64,000 bases of DNA from Marinobacter flavimaris (GTDB taxonomy: Bacteria > Pseudomonadota > Gammaproteobacteria > Pseudomonadales > Oleiphilaceae). Shown here in pieces: positions 8,407-17,582 of this stretch (its first letter is position 1; the number at the start of each line of letters is the position of its first letter). The position numbers were made by a program, and so were the translations under genes. The notes beneath the pieces are model-generated. The model ran no database searches. It saw only the letters and a program-made list of their open reading frames with translations, and was not told the DNA's origin. The stretch covers positions 62,001 to 126,000 of the forward strand of contig NZ_PSSW01000011.1 in assembly GCF_002933295.1 (NCBI RefSeq), given 5' to 3'.

Positions 8407-10284
8407 ATGACGGACTTGCCAGCCTATCTCAGTGAATCCGCAGCGGCGGATTCCGCCGCCATCAAACCATTATCAGGCTCACGAAAAGTATACGTGCAGG
8501 GTAGCCGATCCGATCTGCGGGTACCTATGCGGGAAATTACCGTGCAGGACACGCCCACGGAGATGGGCGGCGAGCCGAACCCTCCGGTGGTTGTGTACGA
8601 TACGTCCGGCCCGTACACAGATCCTGAAGCTGCTATTGATCTTCGTAAAGGTCTCAAACAAGTCCGCGCCGCCTGGATCGCCGAACGCGGTGATGTGGAG
8701 CAGCTTCCGGACTACTCTTCCGGGTTCACCCGCCGCCGCATGAAAGACCCCCAGCTTGACCCGCTGAGGTTCATGGACGAGCGAAAACCGCTACGGGCCA
8801 AACCTGGCCAAAACGTTTCCCAGATGCACTACGCCCGGCAGGGTATCGTGACCCCGGAGATGGAGTACATCGCCATCCGTGAAAACATGAAGCTGCAGGA
8901 GGCCCGGGAACAGGGTCTGCTGAAAGACCAGCATCCCGGACAGTCCTTCGGTGCGGGCCTGCCGGACCAGATTACCCCCGAATTCGTCCGGGACGAAGTG
9001 GCTCGCGGCCGCGCCATTATCCCCGCGAACATCAATCACCCGGAATCCGAGCCGATGATCATTGGCCGTAACTTTCTGGTGAAGATTAACGGCAACATTG
9101 GCAACTCAGCGGTCAGCTCCTCCATTGAGGAAGAAGTCGAGAAACTGACCTGGGGCATCCGCTGGGGCGCCGATACCATCATGGACCTGTCTACCGGCAA
9201 GAACATTCACGAGACCCGGGAATGGATCATCCGCAACTCCCCGGTACCCATCGGCACCGTGCCGATTTACCAGGCCCTGGAAAAAGTCGGCGGCGTGGCC
9301 GAGGACCTGACCTGGGAAATCTTCCGGGATACCCTGATCGAACAGGCCGAGCAGGGCGTGGATTACTTCACCATCCATGCGGGCGTCCGCCTGCACCATG
9401 TGCCTATGACTGCCAAGCGCACCACAGGCATCGTCTCCCGGGGTGGTTCGATCATGGCCAAATGGTGCCTGGCTCACCACAAGGAAAGCTTCCTGTACGA
9501 GCACTTCGAAGACATCTGCGAAATCATGAAAGCCTACGATGTCTCTTTCAGCCTTGGCGACGGCCTGCGCCCCGGCTCCATCGCCGACGCCAACGACGCA
9601 GCCCAGTTCGGCGAACTGGAAACCCTCGGTGAGCTCACCAAGATCGCCTGGAAACACGATGTGCAGTGCATGATTGAAGGCCCCGGCCATGTGCCCATGC
9701 ATCTGGTGAAAGAGAATATGGACAAGCAGCTCGAATGTTGCGACGAAGCGCCGTTCTACACCCTGGGCCCGCTGATTACCGATATTGCGCCGGGCTACGA
9801 TCACATCACGTCCGGTATTGGTGCCGCCATGATCGGCTGGTATGGCTGCGCCATGCTTTGCTACGTCACACCCAAGGAACACCTGGGGCTGCCCAACAAG
9901 GACGATGTGAAAACCGGCATCATCACTTACAAGATCGCCGCCCACGCCGCGGACCTGGCGAAGGGGCACCCGGGTGCCCAGATTCGCGATAATGCGCTCT
10001 CCAAGGCCCGTTTCGAATTCCGTTGGGAAGACCAGTTCAACCTCGGTCTGGACCCGGATACGGCTCGCGCCTACCACGATGAGACCCTGCCGAAGGAATC
10101 CGCCAAGGTGGCGCATTTCTGTTCCATGTGCGGACCGAAGTTCTGCTCCATGCAGATTTCCCAGGAAGTTCGGGATTATGCGAAGGAGCACGGCCTGGAT
10201 GAGGTGTCGGCAGTGGATGCCGGCATGCAGGAGAAATCCCGCGAGTTCGTGGAGTCCGGGAGTAAGCTTTACGACAAGGTTTGA
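8407..10284 (+). CDS. thiC: Phosphomethylpyrimidine synthase ThiC
   Basis: This 625-residue radical SAM enzyme converts aminoimidazole ribotide to hydroxymethylpyrimidine phosphate, the pyrimidine half of thiamine. The C-terminal CxxCxxxxC iron-sulfur motif is intact (C572, C575 and C580 in CSMCGPKFC). The N-terminal domain (GSRSDLRVPMREI) and core (MIEGPGHVPMH, TDIAPGYDHI) match the family over its full length. GGGAG lies six bases before the ATG. It is controlled by the TPP riboswitch in its leader. thiL lies elsewhere in this window at 58881. Confidence 0.98.
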   Translation: MTDLPAYLSESAAADSAAIKPLSGSRKVYVQGSRSDLRVPMREITVQDTPTEMGGEPNPPVVVYDTSGPYTDPEAAIDLRKGLKQVRAAWIAERGDVEQLPDYSSGFTRRRMKDPQLDPLRFMDERKPLRAKPGQNVSQMHYARQGIVTPEMEYIAIRENMKLQEAREQGLLKDQHPGQSFGAGLPDQITPEFVRDEVARGRAIIPANINHPESEPMIIGRNFLVKINGNIGNSAVSSSIEEEVEKLTWGIRWGADTIMDLSTGKNIHETREWIIRNSPVPIGTVPIYQALEKVGGVAEDLTWEIFRDTLIEQAEQGVDYFTIHAGVRLHHVPMTAKRTTGIVSRGGSIMAKWCLAHHKESFLYEHFEDICEIMKAYDVSFSLGDGLRPGSIADANDAAQFGELETLGELTKIAWKHDVQCMIEGPGHVPMHLVKENMDKQLECCDEAPFYTLGPLITDIAPGYDHITSGIGAAMIGWYGCAMLCYVTPKEHLGLPNKDDVKTGIITYKIAAHAADLAKGHPGAQIRDNALSKARFEFRWEDQFNLGLDPDTARAYHDETLPKESAKVAHFCSMCGPKFCSMQISQEVRDYAKEHGLDEVSAVDAGMQEKSREFVESGSKLYDKV

Positions 10285-10345
10285 ACTTGAAGTAATACCC
10301 AACTAAAGGCTATCGTTCCAAGTCGATTCAACGACCGGACAAAAA

Positions 10346-10960
10346 ATGGCCAAACCGTTCCAGTTCAACGCCGACGACGTCAACGTCGAAAAACGTGAAA
10401 CCGTCTTCCAGGGCTTCTTCCGCATGGATAAGCTCTGGTTGACCCATCCGCGTTTTGACGGCCGGGACATGCCGGTGTTTACCCGAGAACTCTTCATTCG
10501 TGGCGATGCCACCTGTGTACTTCCCTACGACCCGGAACGGGACGAGGTAGTCCTTCTTGAGCAGTTCCGTCTTGGTGCCCTGGGTCGTGATCAGTCGCCG
10601 TGGCTGCTGGAGCTGGTGGCTGGTATGAACGAAGACGGCGAGAGCCCTGAAGAAGTCGCTCAACGCGAGGGCCAGGAAGAGGCCGGACTTACCTTTGAGC
10701 CGCTGGAAAAAATCTGCGATTACCTGGTGTCACCCGGCGGCAGCACGGAAATGATTCACCTTTATTGCGGGTGTGTCAGCACCGCGGATGCCGGTGGTCT
10801 GTATGGTATGGAACATGAACATGAGGATATCCGTGCCCATGTGGTGTCATCCGACGATGCCATAGCGATGATCCACGATGGCCGTATCAACAACGCTGCC
10901 GCCATTATTGCCCTTCAGTGGCTCGAGCTGAATCGGGCCCGCTTGAGAAAAGGGTGGTAG
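10346..10960 (+). CDS. nudF: ADP-ribose pyrophosphatase NudF
   Basis: This 204-residue Nudix hydrolase is predicted to cleave ADP-ribose to AMP and ribose 5-phosphate. The Nudix box GMNEDGESPEEVAQREGQEEAGL matches GX5EX7REUXEEXGU apart from minor variation, and the N-terminal half (VFTRELFIRGDATCVLPYD) matches NudF. It is followed after two bases by the DUF1249 gene and then cpdA, the same order as nudF-yqiB-cpdA in E. coli. It starts 61 bases after thiC. Confidence 0.93.
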   Translation: MAKPFQFNADDVNVEKRETVFQGFFRMDKLWLTHPRFDGRDMPVFTRELFIRGDATCVLPYDPERDEVVLLEQFRLGALGRDQSPWLLELVAGMNEDGESPEEVAQREGQEEAGLTFEPLEKICDYLVSPGGSTEMIHLYCGCVSTADAGGLYGMEHEHEDIRAHVVSSDDAIAMIHDGRINNAAAIIALQWLELNRARLRKGW

Positions 10961-10962
10961 TA

Positions 10963-11448
10963 ATGGGTGAGTGGACCATGAAACCCAGGCGGTATGTTCC
11001 GGATCTCAGACAGCTCGGCGCCTTGTGTGACGGAAACTATCAGCGGCTCCGTAAGCTGAGGCAGCTGGAGGTGGACGGCAAGCCCGTGTGCGAGTTCGAG
11101 CTGCATCGGGAGAACCACTACCTGGGGCGAGTCCGGATTCAGGTGCTCCAGACAGCAAAGTTCACCGAAACCCTGTTGCTTGAGCAGGTCCATAATTCCG
11201 GTCGTTGGTTAAACAACCCTCAAATGACCGTACGGGTCTACCACGACGCCAGCATGGCGGAAGTGATCAGCTGCTACCGTGATCGCCAGATTGCTCCCGT
11301 CAACGATTACCCCAATCGCTTCATGCACCATCCGGATGAAAAGGTCCAGGTCAACGGCTTCCTCGCCGATTGGCTGGATTACTGTCTCAGGTTTGGTCAC
11401 CTGCCCATGGAACATGCAGCCTGGTCTGCCGGCGAAGGCGTCGACTGA
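10963..11448 (+). CDS. DUF1249 protein, YqiB-like
   Basis: This roughly 161-residue protein contains YVPDLRQLGALCDGNYQRLRKL and the C-terminal NRFMHHPDEKVQVNGFLADWLDYCLRFGH, the hallmarks of DUF1249. The family has no established function, but it is found between nudF and cpdA in many gammaproteobacteria, as here. The ATG at 10963 lies two bases after the nudF stop; an in-frame ATG at 10978 (MKPRRYVPDL) fits the E. coli start better and is an equally good choice. Confidence 0.88.
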   Translation: MGEWTMKPRRYVPDLRQLGALCDGNYQRLRKLRQLEVDGKPVCEFELHRENHYLGRVRIQVLQTAKFTETLLLEQVHNSGRWLNNPQMTVRVYHDASMAEVISCYRDRQIAPVNDYPNRFMHHPDEKVQVNGFLADWLDYCLRFGHLPMEHAAWSAGEGVD

Positions 11449-11491
11449 GGCGGTTCGATACACGCTTATCCTGTACTAAAGTGGTGTGGCT

Positions 11492-11515
11492 ATGGCGCAC
11501 CGATGTGCCATAGTT
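11492..11515 (+). repeat. Hairpin in the gap between the YqiB-like gene and cpdA
   Basis: CTATGGC and GTGC arms pair with GTGCCATAG around CGAT, with one bulged base. It lies 43 bases after the YqiB-like stop. There is no clear U-tract, so termination is possible but not certain; the 202-base gap also has to hold the cpdA promoter. Confidence 0.4.
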
Positions 11516-11650
11516 GTCAAAAATTGCAATATATCGTCTAAGCCTTGCCAGAATGTGACCCGGGTTCGATTCGAAAGTGATAAATCTGTGAATCGGCGTC
11601 GTACACTTGTTATCAGACCACGTATTGCCAGCGAGTAGATCCAGAACGCC

Positions 11651-12457
11651 ATGACCACGAAGGAAAAAAACCGGCCACTGCGGGTACTGCAGCTGACTGA
11701 TCCGCACCTGATGGCGCGTGCCGACGGAGATCTGTTGGGCGTTAGAACCCGGGAAAGCCTGCAGGCGGTTATTGCAGAGGTATTGAAAGTGCACGGTCAG
11801 CCGGATCTGATTCTGGCTACCGGGGATCTCGCTCAAGACGGGTCGGTGGAAGCGTACCGAGTCTTTGGTGAGAGCCTGAAGTCTTTCTCCTGTCCCTCAG
11901 TCTGGATCGCTGGTAATCACGATCATATCGATAACCTGCTCCAGGTTTCTCGCGAGTACAACGCTTCTGATCGTCACGTGATTCAGGGTGGCTGGCAGTT
12001 TGTGATGCTGGATTCCTCTGTGCCCGGCAAGGTTTTCGGCGCTTTGGCTGAATCCGAACTGGCGTTCCTCTCGGAGACGCTTGAGCAACATCCGGACATA
12101 CCGGCAGTGATTGCACTCCATCATCATCCGGTGGATATCGGCTCCGACTGGATGGAGAAAATTGGCCTAACCAATCGCGATGCGTTCTGGCAGGTGCTAG
12201 ATCGATTTCCTCAGGTCAGGATCGTGTTGTGGGGGCATATCCATCAGGAGCACGAGCGCGAGCGCAACGGCATGCAGCTGTTGGCCACGCCGTCCACCTG
12301 CATCCAGTTTACTTCCGGTTCCAGCAAGTTTTCGGTTGAGGATTTACCGCCCGGTTACCGCTGGTTCGAATTCCACGATTATGGCGACTTCGCAACGGAA
12401 GTCCGCCGGGCCGAGGATTTCCAGTTCGAGCTGGATCAGAACAGTTCCGGTTACTGA
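11651..12457 (+). CDS. cpdA: 3',5'-cyclic-AMP phosphodiesterase CpdA
   Basis: This 268-residue metallophosphoesterase has the full set of metal-binding motifs: TDPH (D17, H19), GD in ATGDLAQDG, GNHD (88-91), HHHP and GHIH. CpdA/Icc hydrolyses cAMP to AMP and so tunes CRP/Vfr signalling. No strong SD is visible before the ATG. Its last seven bases overlap the end of metE, which converges on it. The CpdA assignment relies on the motif set plus the nudF-yqiB-cpdA order. Confidence 0.91.
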   Translation: MTTKEKNRPLRVLQLTDPHLMARADGDLLGVRTRESLQAVIAEVLKVHGQPDLILATGDLAQDGSVEAYRVFGESLKSFSCPSVWIAGNHDHIDNLLQVSREYNASDRHVIQGGWQFVMLDSSVPGKVFGALAESELAFLSETLEQHPDIPAVIALHHHPVDIGSDWMEKIGLTNRDAFWQVLDRFPQVRIVLWGHIHQEHERERNGMQLLATPSTCIQFTSGSSKFSVEDLPPGYRWFEFHDYGDFATEVRRAEDFQFELDQNSSGY

Positions 12458-14730
12458 ATACTTTCTCTGAGTTCCCGAGCGGCGGCGACCATGCCTTTCA
12501 GGGCAGGGCGGACCTCCTCCCACTGACGGGTCTTCAGGCCACAGTCTGGGTTCACCCATAGCCGCTCTGCTGGTATCCGCTCTGCCGCCTTTATCATCAA
12601 TGATCGAATCTGCTCGCTGTCGGGAATATTCGGCGAGTGTATGTCATAGACACCGGGCCCGATGTCGTTCGGGTAATGGAAACCACGGAAGGCATCGAGA
12701 AGCTCCATGTCCGACCGGGAGGTCTCGATGGTAATCACATCAGCGTCCATCCGGGCGATGGCTTCGATAATGTCGTTGAACTCCGAATAGCACATGTGGG
12801 TGTGGATCTGGGTTTCGTCTCGAACGCCGTTGGCAGATATCCGGAATGACTCGATGGCCCAGTCCAGATAGTTCTTCCAATCGGCTTGCCGCAGCGGCAA
12901 GCCCTCCCGAAGGGCGGCTTCATCGATCTGGATAATTCGGGCGCCCGAGGCCTCCAGATCCAGCACCTCCTCCCGGATGGCCAGTGCCAGTTGAAGGCAG
13001 GTCTCTCGCCGTGGCTGGTCGTCCCGCACGAACGACCAGTTGAGGATGGTGACAGGTCCGGTCAGCATGCCCTTCAGAGGCTTTTTCGTGAGCGACTGGG
13101 CATAGCGGATCCATTCGACGGTCATGGCTTTCGGGCGAGATATGTCTCCGAACAGGATGGGTGGTTTCACGCATCGCGAGCCGTAGGACTGAACCCACCC
13201 GAACTGACTGAAGGCATAGCCGTCCAGTTGTTCGCCGAAATATTCGACCATGTCGTTTCGCTCGGCTTCGCCGTGAACAAGCACATCGAGCCCCAGGGCC
13301 TCCTGCTCGACAATGCAGCGACGAACCTCTTCGCGAATCCGGGCGTTGTATTGCGGCTCCGTTAGCTCACCCTTTCGGAACTGCAAGCGGGTCTGGCGGA
13401 TATCCCGTGTTTGGGGAAAGGACCCGATGGTGGTTGTCGGGAAGCGGGGTAGGCCAAGCTTCCGTTGCTGTATGGCGATGCGGTCCGGGAAACGGCTTTG
13501 CCGCTGACCGAGTGCCGGGCTGACGTCGGCGAGACGGGCCTGCACAGAAGCGCTGTGAACTTGTTCGGATGTTGCCCGACTGTTGACGGCTACCGTCGAT
13601 TCCGCCAGTTGTTCGCGAACGGCCGCTCTTCCATTACTCAACGCTGTGGCGAGAGTCTTCAGTTCATCCAGTTTCTGGACGGCGAATGCCAGCCAGCTGC
13701 GGATTTCCGGGTCAAGCTTGTCTTCACTCGTTAGATCGACAGGCACATGAATCAGTGAGCAGGATGGCGCGAGCCAGAGACGATTCCCCAACTTTTCATA
13801 GACCGGTTCGAGCCAGTCGAGGGTCTTCTCCAGATCCGATCGCCAGATATTCCGGCCATTGATAACGCCCAAAGAAAGTTGCTTGTGGGGCGGTAGCCAG
13901 TCGACCACACGGGGGACTTCCTGTGGGGCACTGATGGCATCGAGGTGCAATCCGGCCACGGGTAATTCACAGGCCAGCTGCAGATTTTCTCGCAATTCAC
14001 CGAAGTAAGTGGTTACCAACAACTTCGGCGTGCTTGTCTTGAGGTGGTGATAAGCGAGGCTGAAGGCGTGGCGCCAGTCCGCATCCAGGTCGGTCACAAG
14101 CGCGGGTTCGTCTACCTGAACCCACTCAACGCCACGGTCTGCTAACAGTTCCAGAAGCTCTGAGTACACGGGCAGTAAAGACTCCAGCAGCAATAGTCGG
14201 TCGCTGTCGTCTTTGGCTTTGCCAAGCCAGAGATAGGTGACGGGGCCGATAATCACCGGCTTTGGTGTTAATCCTTGGGCTCGCGCCTCGTCGATCTGAT
14301 CGATTAGTCGGTTGCCATTGAGTCGAAAGCGGGTGTTTTGGTGGAACTCGGGCACGATGTAGTGATAGTTGGTGTCGAACCATTTGGTCATTTCCCCTGC
14401 CTGAACACCACAGCAGGCTGATTCCTGCCCGGAACGCCCCCGGGCTACCCGGAAATAACGGTCGAGTTCGCTGCCTTTGGTGTCGTTCACCCGCTCAGGC
14501 AGGTTGCCCAGGGTGACACTCATATCCAGTATCTGATCGTAAAAGGAGAAGTCTCCGACGGGCACTCGGTCCAGTGGGCGTTGGTTCTGCCAATGCCTGC
14601 GCCGGAGATCGGCACCGGTAATCTGCAGATCCTCCTCGTTTATCCGGCCTTTCCAGAAGGCTTCCTGGGCAAACTTCAGCTCGCGGCGGGCCCCGATTCG
14701 TGGGAAGCCGAGATTGTGGGTGGTTACCAT
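12451..14730 (-). CDS. metE: Cobalamin-independent methionine synthase MetE
   Basis: This 759-residue enzyme transfers a methyl group from 5-methyltetrahydropteroyl-triglutamate to homocysteine. The zinc ligands are visible in HTHMC (H645, C647) and near the C-terminus in NPDCGLKTR. Both barrel domains are complete. The ATG at 14730 has GAGGA upstream. It is divergent from metR, the usual arrangement in which MetR with homocysteine activates metE. Its tail overlaps that of cpdA by seven bases. Confidence 0.97.
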   Translation of the reverse strand: MVTTHNLGFPRIGARRELKFAQEAFWKGRINEEDLQITGADLRRRHWQNQRPLDRVPVGDFSFYDQILDMSVTLGNLPERVNDTKGSELDRYFRVARGRSGQESACCGVQAGEMTKWFDTNYHYIVPEFHQNTRFRLNGNRLIDQIDEARAQGLTPKPVIIGPVTYLWLGKAKDDSDRLLLLESLLPVYSELLELLADRGVEWVQVDEPALVTDLDADWRHAFSLAYHHLKTSTPKLLVTTYFGELRENLQLACELPVAGLHLDAISAPQEVPRVVDWLPPHKQLSLGVINGRNIWRSDLEKTLDWLEPVYEKLGNRLWLAPSCSLIHVPVDLTSEDKLDPEIRSWLAFAVQKLDELKTLATALSNGRAAVREQLAESTVAVNSRATSEQVHSASVQARLADVSPALGQRQSRFPDRIAIQQRKLGLPRFPTTTIGSFPQTRDIRQTRLQFRKGELTEPQYNARIREEVRRCIVEQEALGLDVLVHGEAERNDMVEYFGEQLDGYAFSQFGWVQSYGSRCVKPPILFGDISRPKAMTVEWIRYAQSLTKKPLKGMLTGPVTILNWSFVRDDQPRRETCLQLALAIREEVLDLEASGARIIQIDEAALREGLPLRQADWKNYLDWAIESFRISANGVRDETQIHTHMCYSEFNDIIEAIARMDADVITIETSRSDMELLDAFRGFHYPNDIGPGVYDIHSPNIPDSEQIRSLMIKAAERIPAERLWVNPDCGLKTRQWEEVRPALKGMVAAARELRESIQ

Positions 14731-14791
14731 GGTGTGTCCTCTGCTTGATTTCGTGATTTTGAAGAAAGTGCAGAATATCCACCTGGCGGAA

Positions 14792-14814
14792 TGAAAAATA
14801 ATGGTATTATTTCA
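14792..14814. promoter_or_regulatory. Imperfect palindrome in the metE-metR gap, candidate MetR site
   Basis: The 23-base sequence begins TGAAA and ends TTTCA, and 8 of its 11 opposed positions can pair (one of them a G-T pair). It is 62 bases upstream of the metE start and 36 bases upstream of metR. MetR sites in enteric bacteria have a shorter TGAA-N5-TTCA core, so spacing differs here; the call rests on position and symmetry. Confidence 0.4.
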
Positions 14815-14849
14815 GAGATCAATGAATATTGCTCATGCGAAGGGTGATA

Positions 14850-15740
14850 ATGATCGAGCGAAGCCATCTGGAAATTCTCCGGGCAGTGAATCAGCAGGGG
14901 TCTTTGACGGCGGCCGCCGAGTGCCTGCACTTGACGCAATCTGCCCTCAGCCATTCCATCCGTAAGCTGGAACACCAGTTTGGTACCGACATCTGGGTGC
15001 GGGAAGGGCGGCAGTTGCGACTGACCCAGTCGGGGGAATACCTGCTTTCGCTGGCCAACAGGCTGCTGCCGCAGATGGAGCACGCGGAGATGCTGATCGG
15101 CCAGTTTGCCAGGGGGCAGCGTGGCACGCTGCGTATCGGAATGGAGTGCCATCCCTGCTATCAATGGCTGTTGAAAGTAGTCGGGCCCTATCTGGAGGGC
15201 TGGCCCGGGGTGGATGTGGATGTAAAACAGAAATTCCAGTTTGGCGGCATTGGCGCCCTGTTCGGTCACGACATCGACATGCTGGTAACTCCGGACCCCC
15301 TGCAGCGCCCGGGCCTGGTTTTCGAGCCGGTGTTCGACTACGAGCAGGTGTTGGTGGTGGCAGCGGACCATGCTCTGGCGGACAAGGCCTGGGCTGAACC
15401 CGGGGATCTGGAGAAAGAAACCCTGATCACCTACCCGGTGGAAATCGAACGTCTGGATATCTACACGCGGTTCTTGCTTCCGGCCCACGCCAGTCCCGCG
15501 CGGCACAAAACCATCGAGACCACCGATATCATGTTGCAAATGGTTGCGGCAGGGCGCGGGGTGGCCGCGCTCCCACGCTGGCTGGTCGAGGATTACGGTA
15601 CCCGGATTCCGGTTCGGCCGGTTCAGCTCGGGGAAACGGGGATTCCGAAACAGATCTTTTTGGGACTTCGTGAGCGGGATCGGGAGGTGGATTACCTGAA
15701 TTCGTTCATGAAGCTGGCACGTGAGGTTCGCTGGAATTAA
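14850..15740 (+). CDS. metR: LysR-type regulator MetR
   Basis: This 296-residue protein has an N-terminal winged helix (MIERSHLEILRAVNQQGSLTAAAECLHLTQSALSHSIRKLE) and a C-terminal effector domain. Its N-terminus and divergent position from metE mark it as MetR, a homocysteine-responsive activator of methionine genes. I chose the ATG at 14850 (AAGGG six bases upstream); a start at 14829 would add seven residues not found in the family. gcvH follows after 46 bases on the same strand. Confidence 0.94.
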   Translation: MIERSHLEILRAVNQQGSLTAAAECLHLTQSALSHSIRKLEHQFGTDIWVREGRQLRLTQSGEYLLSLANRLLPQMEHAEMLIGQFARGQRGTLRIGMECHPCYQWLLKVVGPYLEGWPGVDVDVKQKFQFGGIGALFGHDIDMLVTPDPLQRPGLVFEPVFDYEQVLVVAADHALADKAWAEPGDLEKETLITYPVEIERLDIYTRFLLPAHASPARHKTIETTDIMLQMVAAGRGVAALPRWLVEDYGTRIPVRPVQLGETGIPKQIFLGLRERDREVDYLNSFMKLAREVRWN

Positions 15741-15786
15741 CCTCTTCAGTTAAACTGCGCAAAAAATTCGTTCAGGAAACCAGACT

Positions 15787-16179
15787 ATGAGTGAGATACC
15801 CGCAGACCTGAAATACATTGAGACCCATCAATGGGTTCGCGTGTCAGACGATGGCACGGCGACTGTCGGTATTACGGATTTTGCCCAGGAGCAACTGGGT
15901 GATGTGGTATACATCGGTGTTCCGGATGTGGGCGCAACGGTTAACGGTGGAGAGGAAGCCGGAGTCGCTGAGTCTGTGAAGTCGGCTTCGGATGTGTTCA
16001 GCCCGGTGACCGGTGAGGTTGTCGAGGTGAATGAGAGCCTTGAGGACGAGCCGGAGAAGGTCAACGAAGATCCCTACGGTGACGGCTGGCTTTACAAGGT
16101 GCGGCTTGAGGATGCTGGTGAGCTGGATGGCCTGATGGATTCTACAGCTTATGCGGAGCATGTGGCGGCCGAGGAATAA
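15787..16179 (+). CDS. gcvH: Glycine cleavage system H protein
   Basis: This 130-residue protein carries the aminomethyl group on a lipoyl arm between the P, T and L proteins. The lipoylated lysine is K65 in ESVKSASD. The usual fold boundaries and C-terminal acidic stretch are present. AGGA lies nine bases before the ATG. It stands alone here: gcvT and gcvP are not in the window, so either they lie elsewhere or this is a second H protein copy. It is followed by a long hairpin element. Confidence 0.96.
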   Translation: MSEIPADLKYIETHQWVRVSDDGTATVGITDFAQEQLGDVVYIGVPDVGATVNGGEEAGVAESVKSASDVFSPVTGEVVEVNESLEDEPEKVNEDPYGDGWLYKVRLEDAGELDGLMDSTAYAEHVAAEE

Positions 16180-16201
16180 CACTTCCGCTTGGGAGGCTGG
16201 C

Positions 16202-16302
16202 CTGACGGGGCGGGCCTTCCAAAACACGCTGTGAATACGTCCCTGTACGCTTGGCTCCGCCATCCCTGGCTCCGCACAGTTTTGGAAGGCCCGCCCCGTC
16301 AG
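16202..16302. repeat. Long hairpin element, copy 1 of 2
   Basis: Two perfectly complementary 24-base arms (16202-16225 and 16279-16302) enclose a 53-base loop. The inner part of the arms reads CCTTCCAAAAC and the loop contains CCCTGTACGCTTG and GCCATCCCTGGC. A second copy at 49726-49832 shares the inner arm and loop but has different outer arms that are again complementary. It lies between gcvH and rlmI in the same orientation as both. It may end gcvH transcripts, but no U-tract follows. Confidence 0.85.
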
Positions 16303-16338
16303 CCCGTCATACATCGGTATCAGTTTCAACTCATCTTG

Positions 16339-16344
16339 TATAAT
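16339..16344 (+). promoter_or_regulatory. Candidate -10 element of the rlmI-like gene
   Basis: A perfect TATAAT lies 28 bases before the ATG at 16373, just after the long hairpin. No good -35 is present at the usual spacing, so the promoter call is tentative. Confidence 0.45.
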
Positions 16345-16372
16345 CCCTGTCTTTCCTTTCCAGGTGGTCTTT

Positions 16373-17569
16373 ATGAATTTTCCGGTTCTGTATCTTCGAA
16401 AAGGCGCAGAGCGCCGTCTCCGTGCTGGCCATCTATGGGTTTACAGCAATGAGGTGGACACCCGCCGCAGTCCGCTGACGGAATTCGAGGCCGGTGTTCA
16501 GGCGGAGCTTCGGGCGTCGAACGACAAGCCTCTGGGTACAGTGTTCGTTAATCCCCATGCGCTGATTTGTGGCCGGCTGATCAGTCGGGATCCGGGCCAC
16601 GGTATGACGCCCCAGCGGTTGACCCAGCGGATGGAGGCTGCGCTTGCGCTCAGAGAACGGCTTTTCGACAAGCCGTTTTACCGTTGGGTGTTTGGCGACA
16701 GTGACGGGCTTTCGGGGCTGGTGATTGACCGGTTTGATTCCACGGTGGTGGTGCAGATTTCCACGGCCGGTATGGAAGCGATGAAGGAGGCAGTTGTTCG
16801 GGCAGTCCAGCGGCTGGTGCACCCTGAGGCGATCATCCTCAAGAACGATGGCAAGATGCGCAAGGTGGAGGGGCTGGATACCTACGTGGAGCAGGCCCAT
16901 GGCGCTGCGGTGAGTCTGCTGGAGGTGGAGGAGAACGGTGTCCGGTTCGAGGTGCCGTTGGAAGGCGGCCAGAAGACGGGCTGGTTTTACGATCATCGGA
17001 TGAACCGTGCCCGTTTGCAGGCCTATGCGCCGGGCAAGCGGGTGTTGGATGTGTTCAGTTATGTCGGTGGCTGGGGCATTCAGGCCGCTTGTGCCGGGGC
17101 CACCCAAGTGACCTGTGTCGACAGTTCGGCCGGTGCCATTGATTCGGTTCACCACAACGCCAGGCTCAATGGCCTCGACAATGTGGAAACCATTGAGGGA
17201 GATGCCTTCGAGGCCCTGAAGGCGCTGGCGGATGAGAAGGAGAAGTTTGATGTGGTGGTTCTCGATCCGCCGGCACTGATTCCCCGGCGCAGGGACCAGA
17301 AGGCGGGTGAAGAGGCCTATGCCCGGCTGAACCAGCTCGGTCTGCGGTTGCTGGAGCGCGATGGGATACTGGTTTCCGCGTCCTGTTCGATGCATCTCTC
17401 GCAGGAGAAGCTGGTGGACATCATTCGAGGCAGCGGCCGCAAGATCGACCGCTTTGTCCAGTTGCTCGAGCAGGGGCATCAGGCTCCGGATCACCCGGTG
17501 ATTCCGGGCATCCCCGAGACCGATTACATCAAGTCCTGCTTTGTACGCTCACTAACAGGCTTCTTCTGA
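16373..17569 (+). CDS. rlmI: Class I SAM-dependent rRNA methyltransferase, RlmI family
   Basis: This 398-residue protein has an N-terminal PUA domain (roughly 1-75, LRAGHLWVYSNEV) and a Rossmann methyltransferase domain (VLDVFSYVGGWGIQAACAGA, then VVLDPPALIPRR). The last cysteine motif, SASCSMHLS, holds the conserved Cys. This layout matches RlmI, which makes m5C1962 in 23S rRNA in E. coli. AGGTGG precedes the ATG at 16373; a GTG at 16364 is less likely. It is convergent with the HAD-type gene, with a palindrome between them. Confidence 0.88.
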   Translation: MNFPVLYLRKGAERRLRAGHLWVYSNEVDTRRSPLTEFEAGVQAELRASNDKPLGTVFVNPHALICGRLISRDPGHGMTPQRLTQRMEAALALRERLFDKPFYRWVFGDSDGLSGLVIDRFDSTVVVQISTAGMEAMKEAVVRAVQRLVHPEAIILKNDGKMRKVEGLDTYVEQAHGAAVSLLEVEENGVRFEVPLEGGQKTGWFYDHRMNRARLQAYAPGKRVLDVFSYVGGWGIQAACAGATQVTCVDSSAGAIDSVHHNARLNGLDNVETIEGDAFEALKALADEKEKFDVVVLDPPALIPRRRDQKAGEEAYARLNQLGLRLLERDGILVSASCSMHLSQEKLVDIIRGSGRKIDRFVQLLEQGHQAPDHPVIPGIPETDYIKSCFVRSLTGFF

Positions 17570-17582
17570 AGCATTTGAAGTC

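Noticed and set aside
9106..10302. A 398-codon minus-strand frame opposite thiC
   Set aside because: thiC is complete with its iron-sulfur motif, and the antisense product has no recognisable domain.
16202..16302. Long hairpin as an insertion sequence, MITE with target duplications, or CRISPR unit
   Set aside because: I see no flanking direct repeats, no transposase frame and no spaced repeats; it is kept as a structured repeat only.
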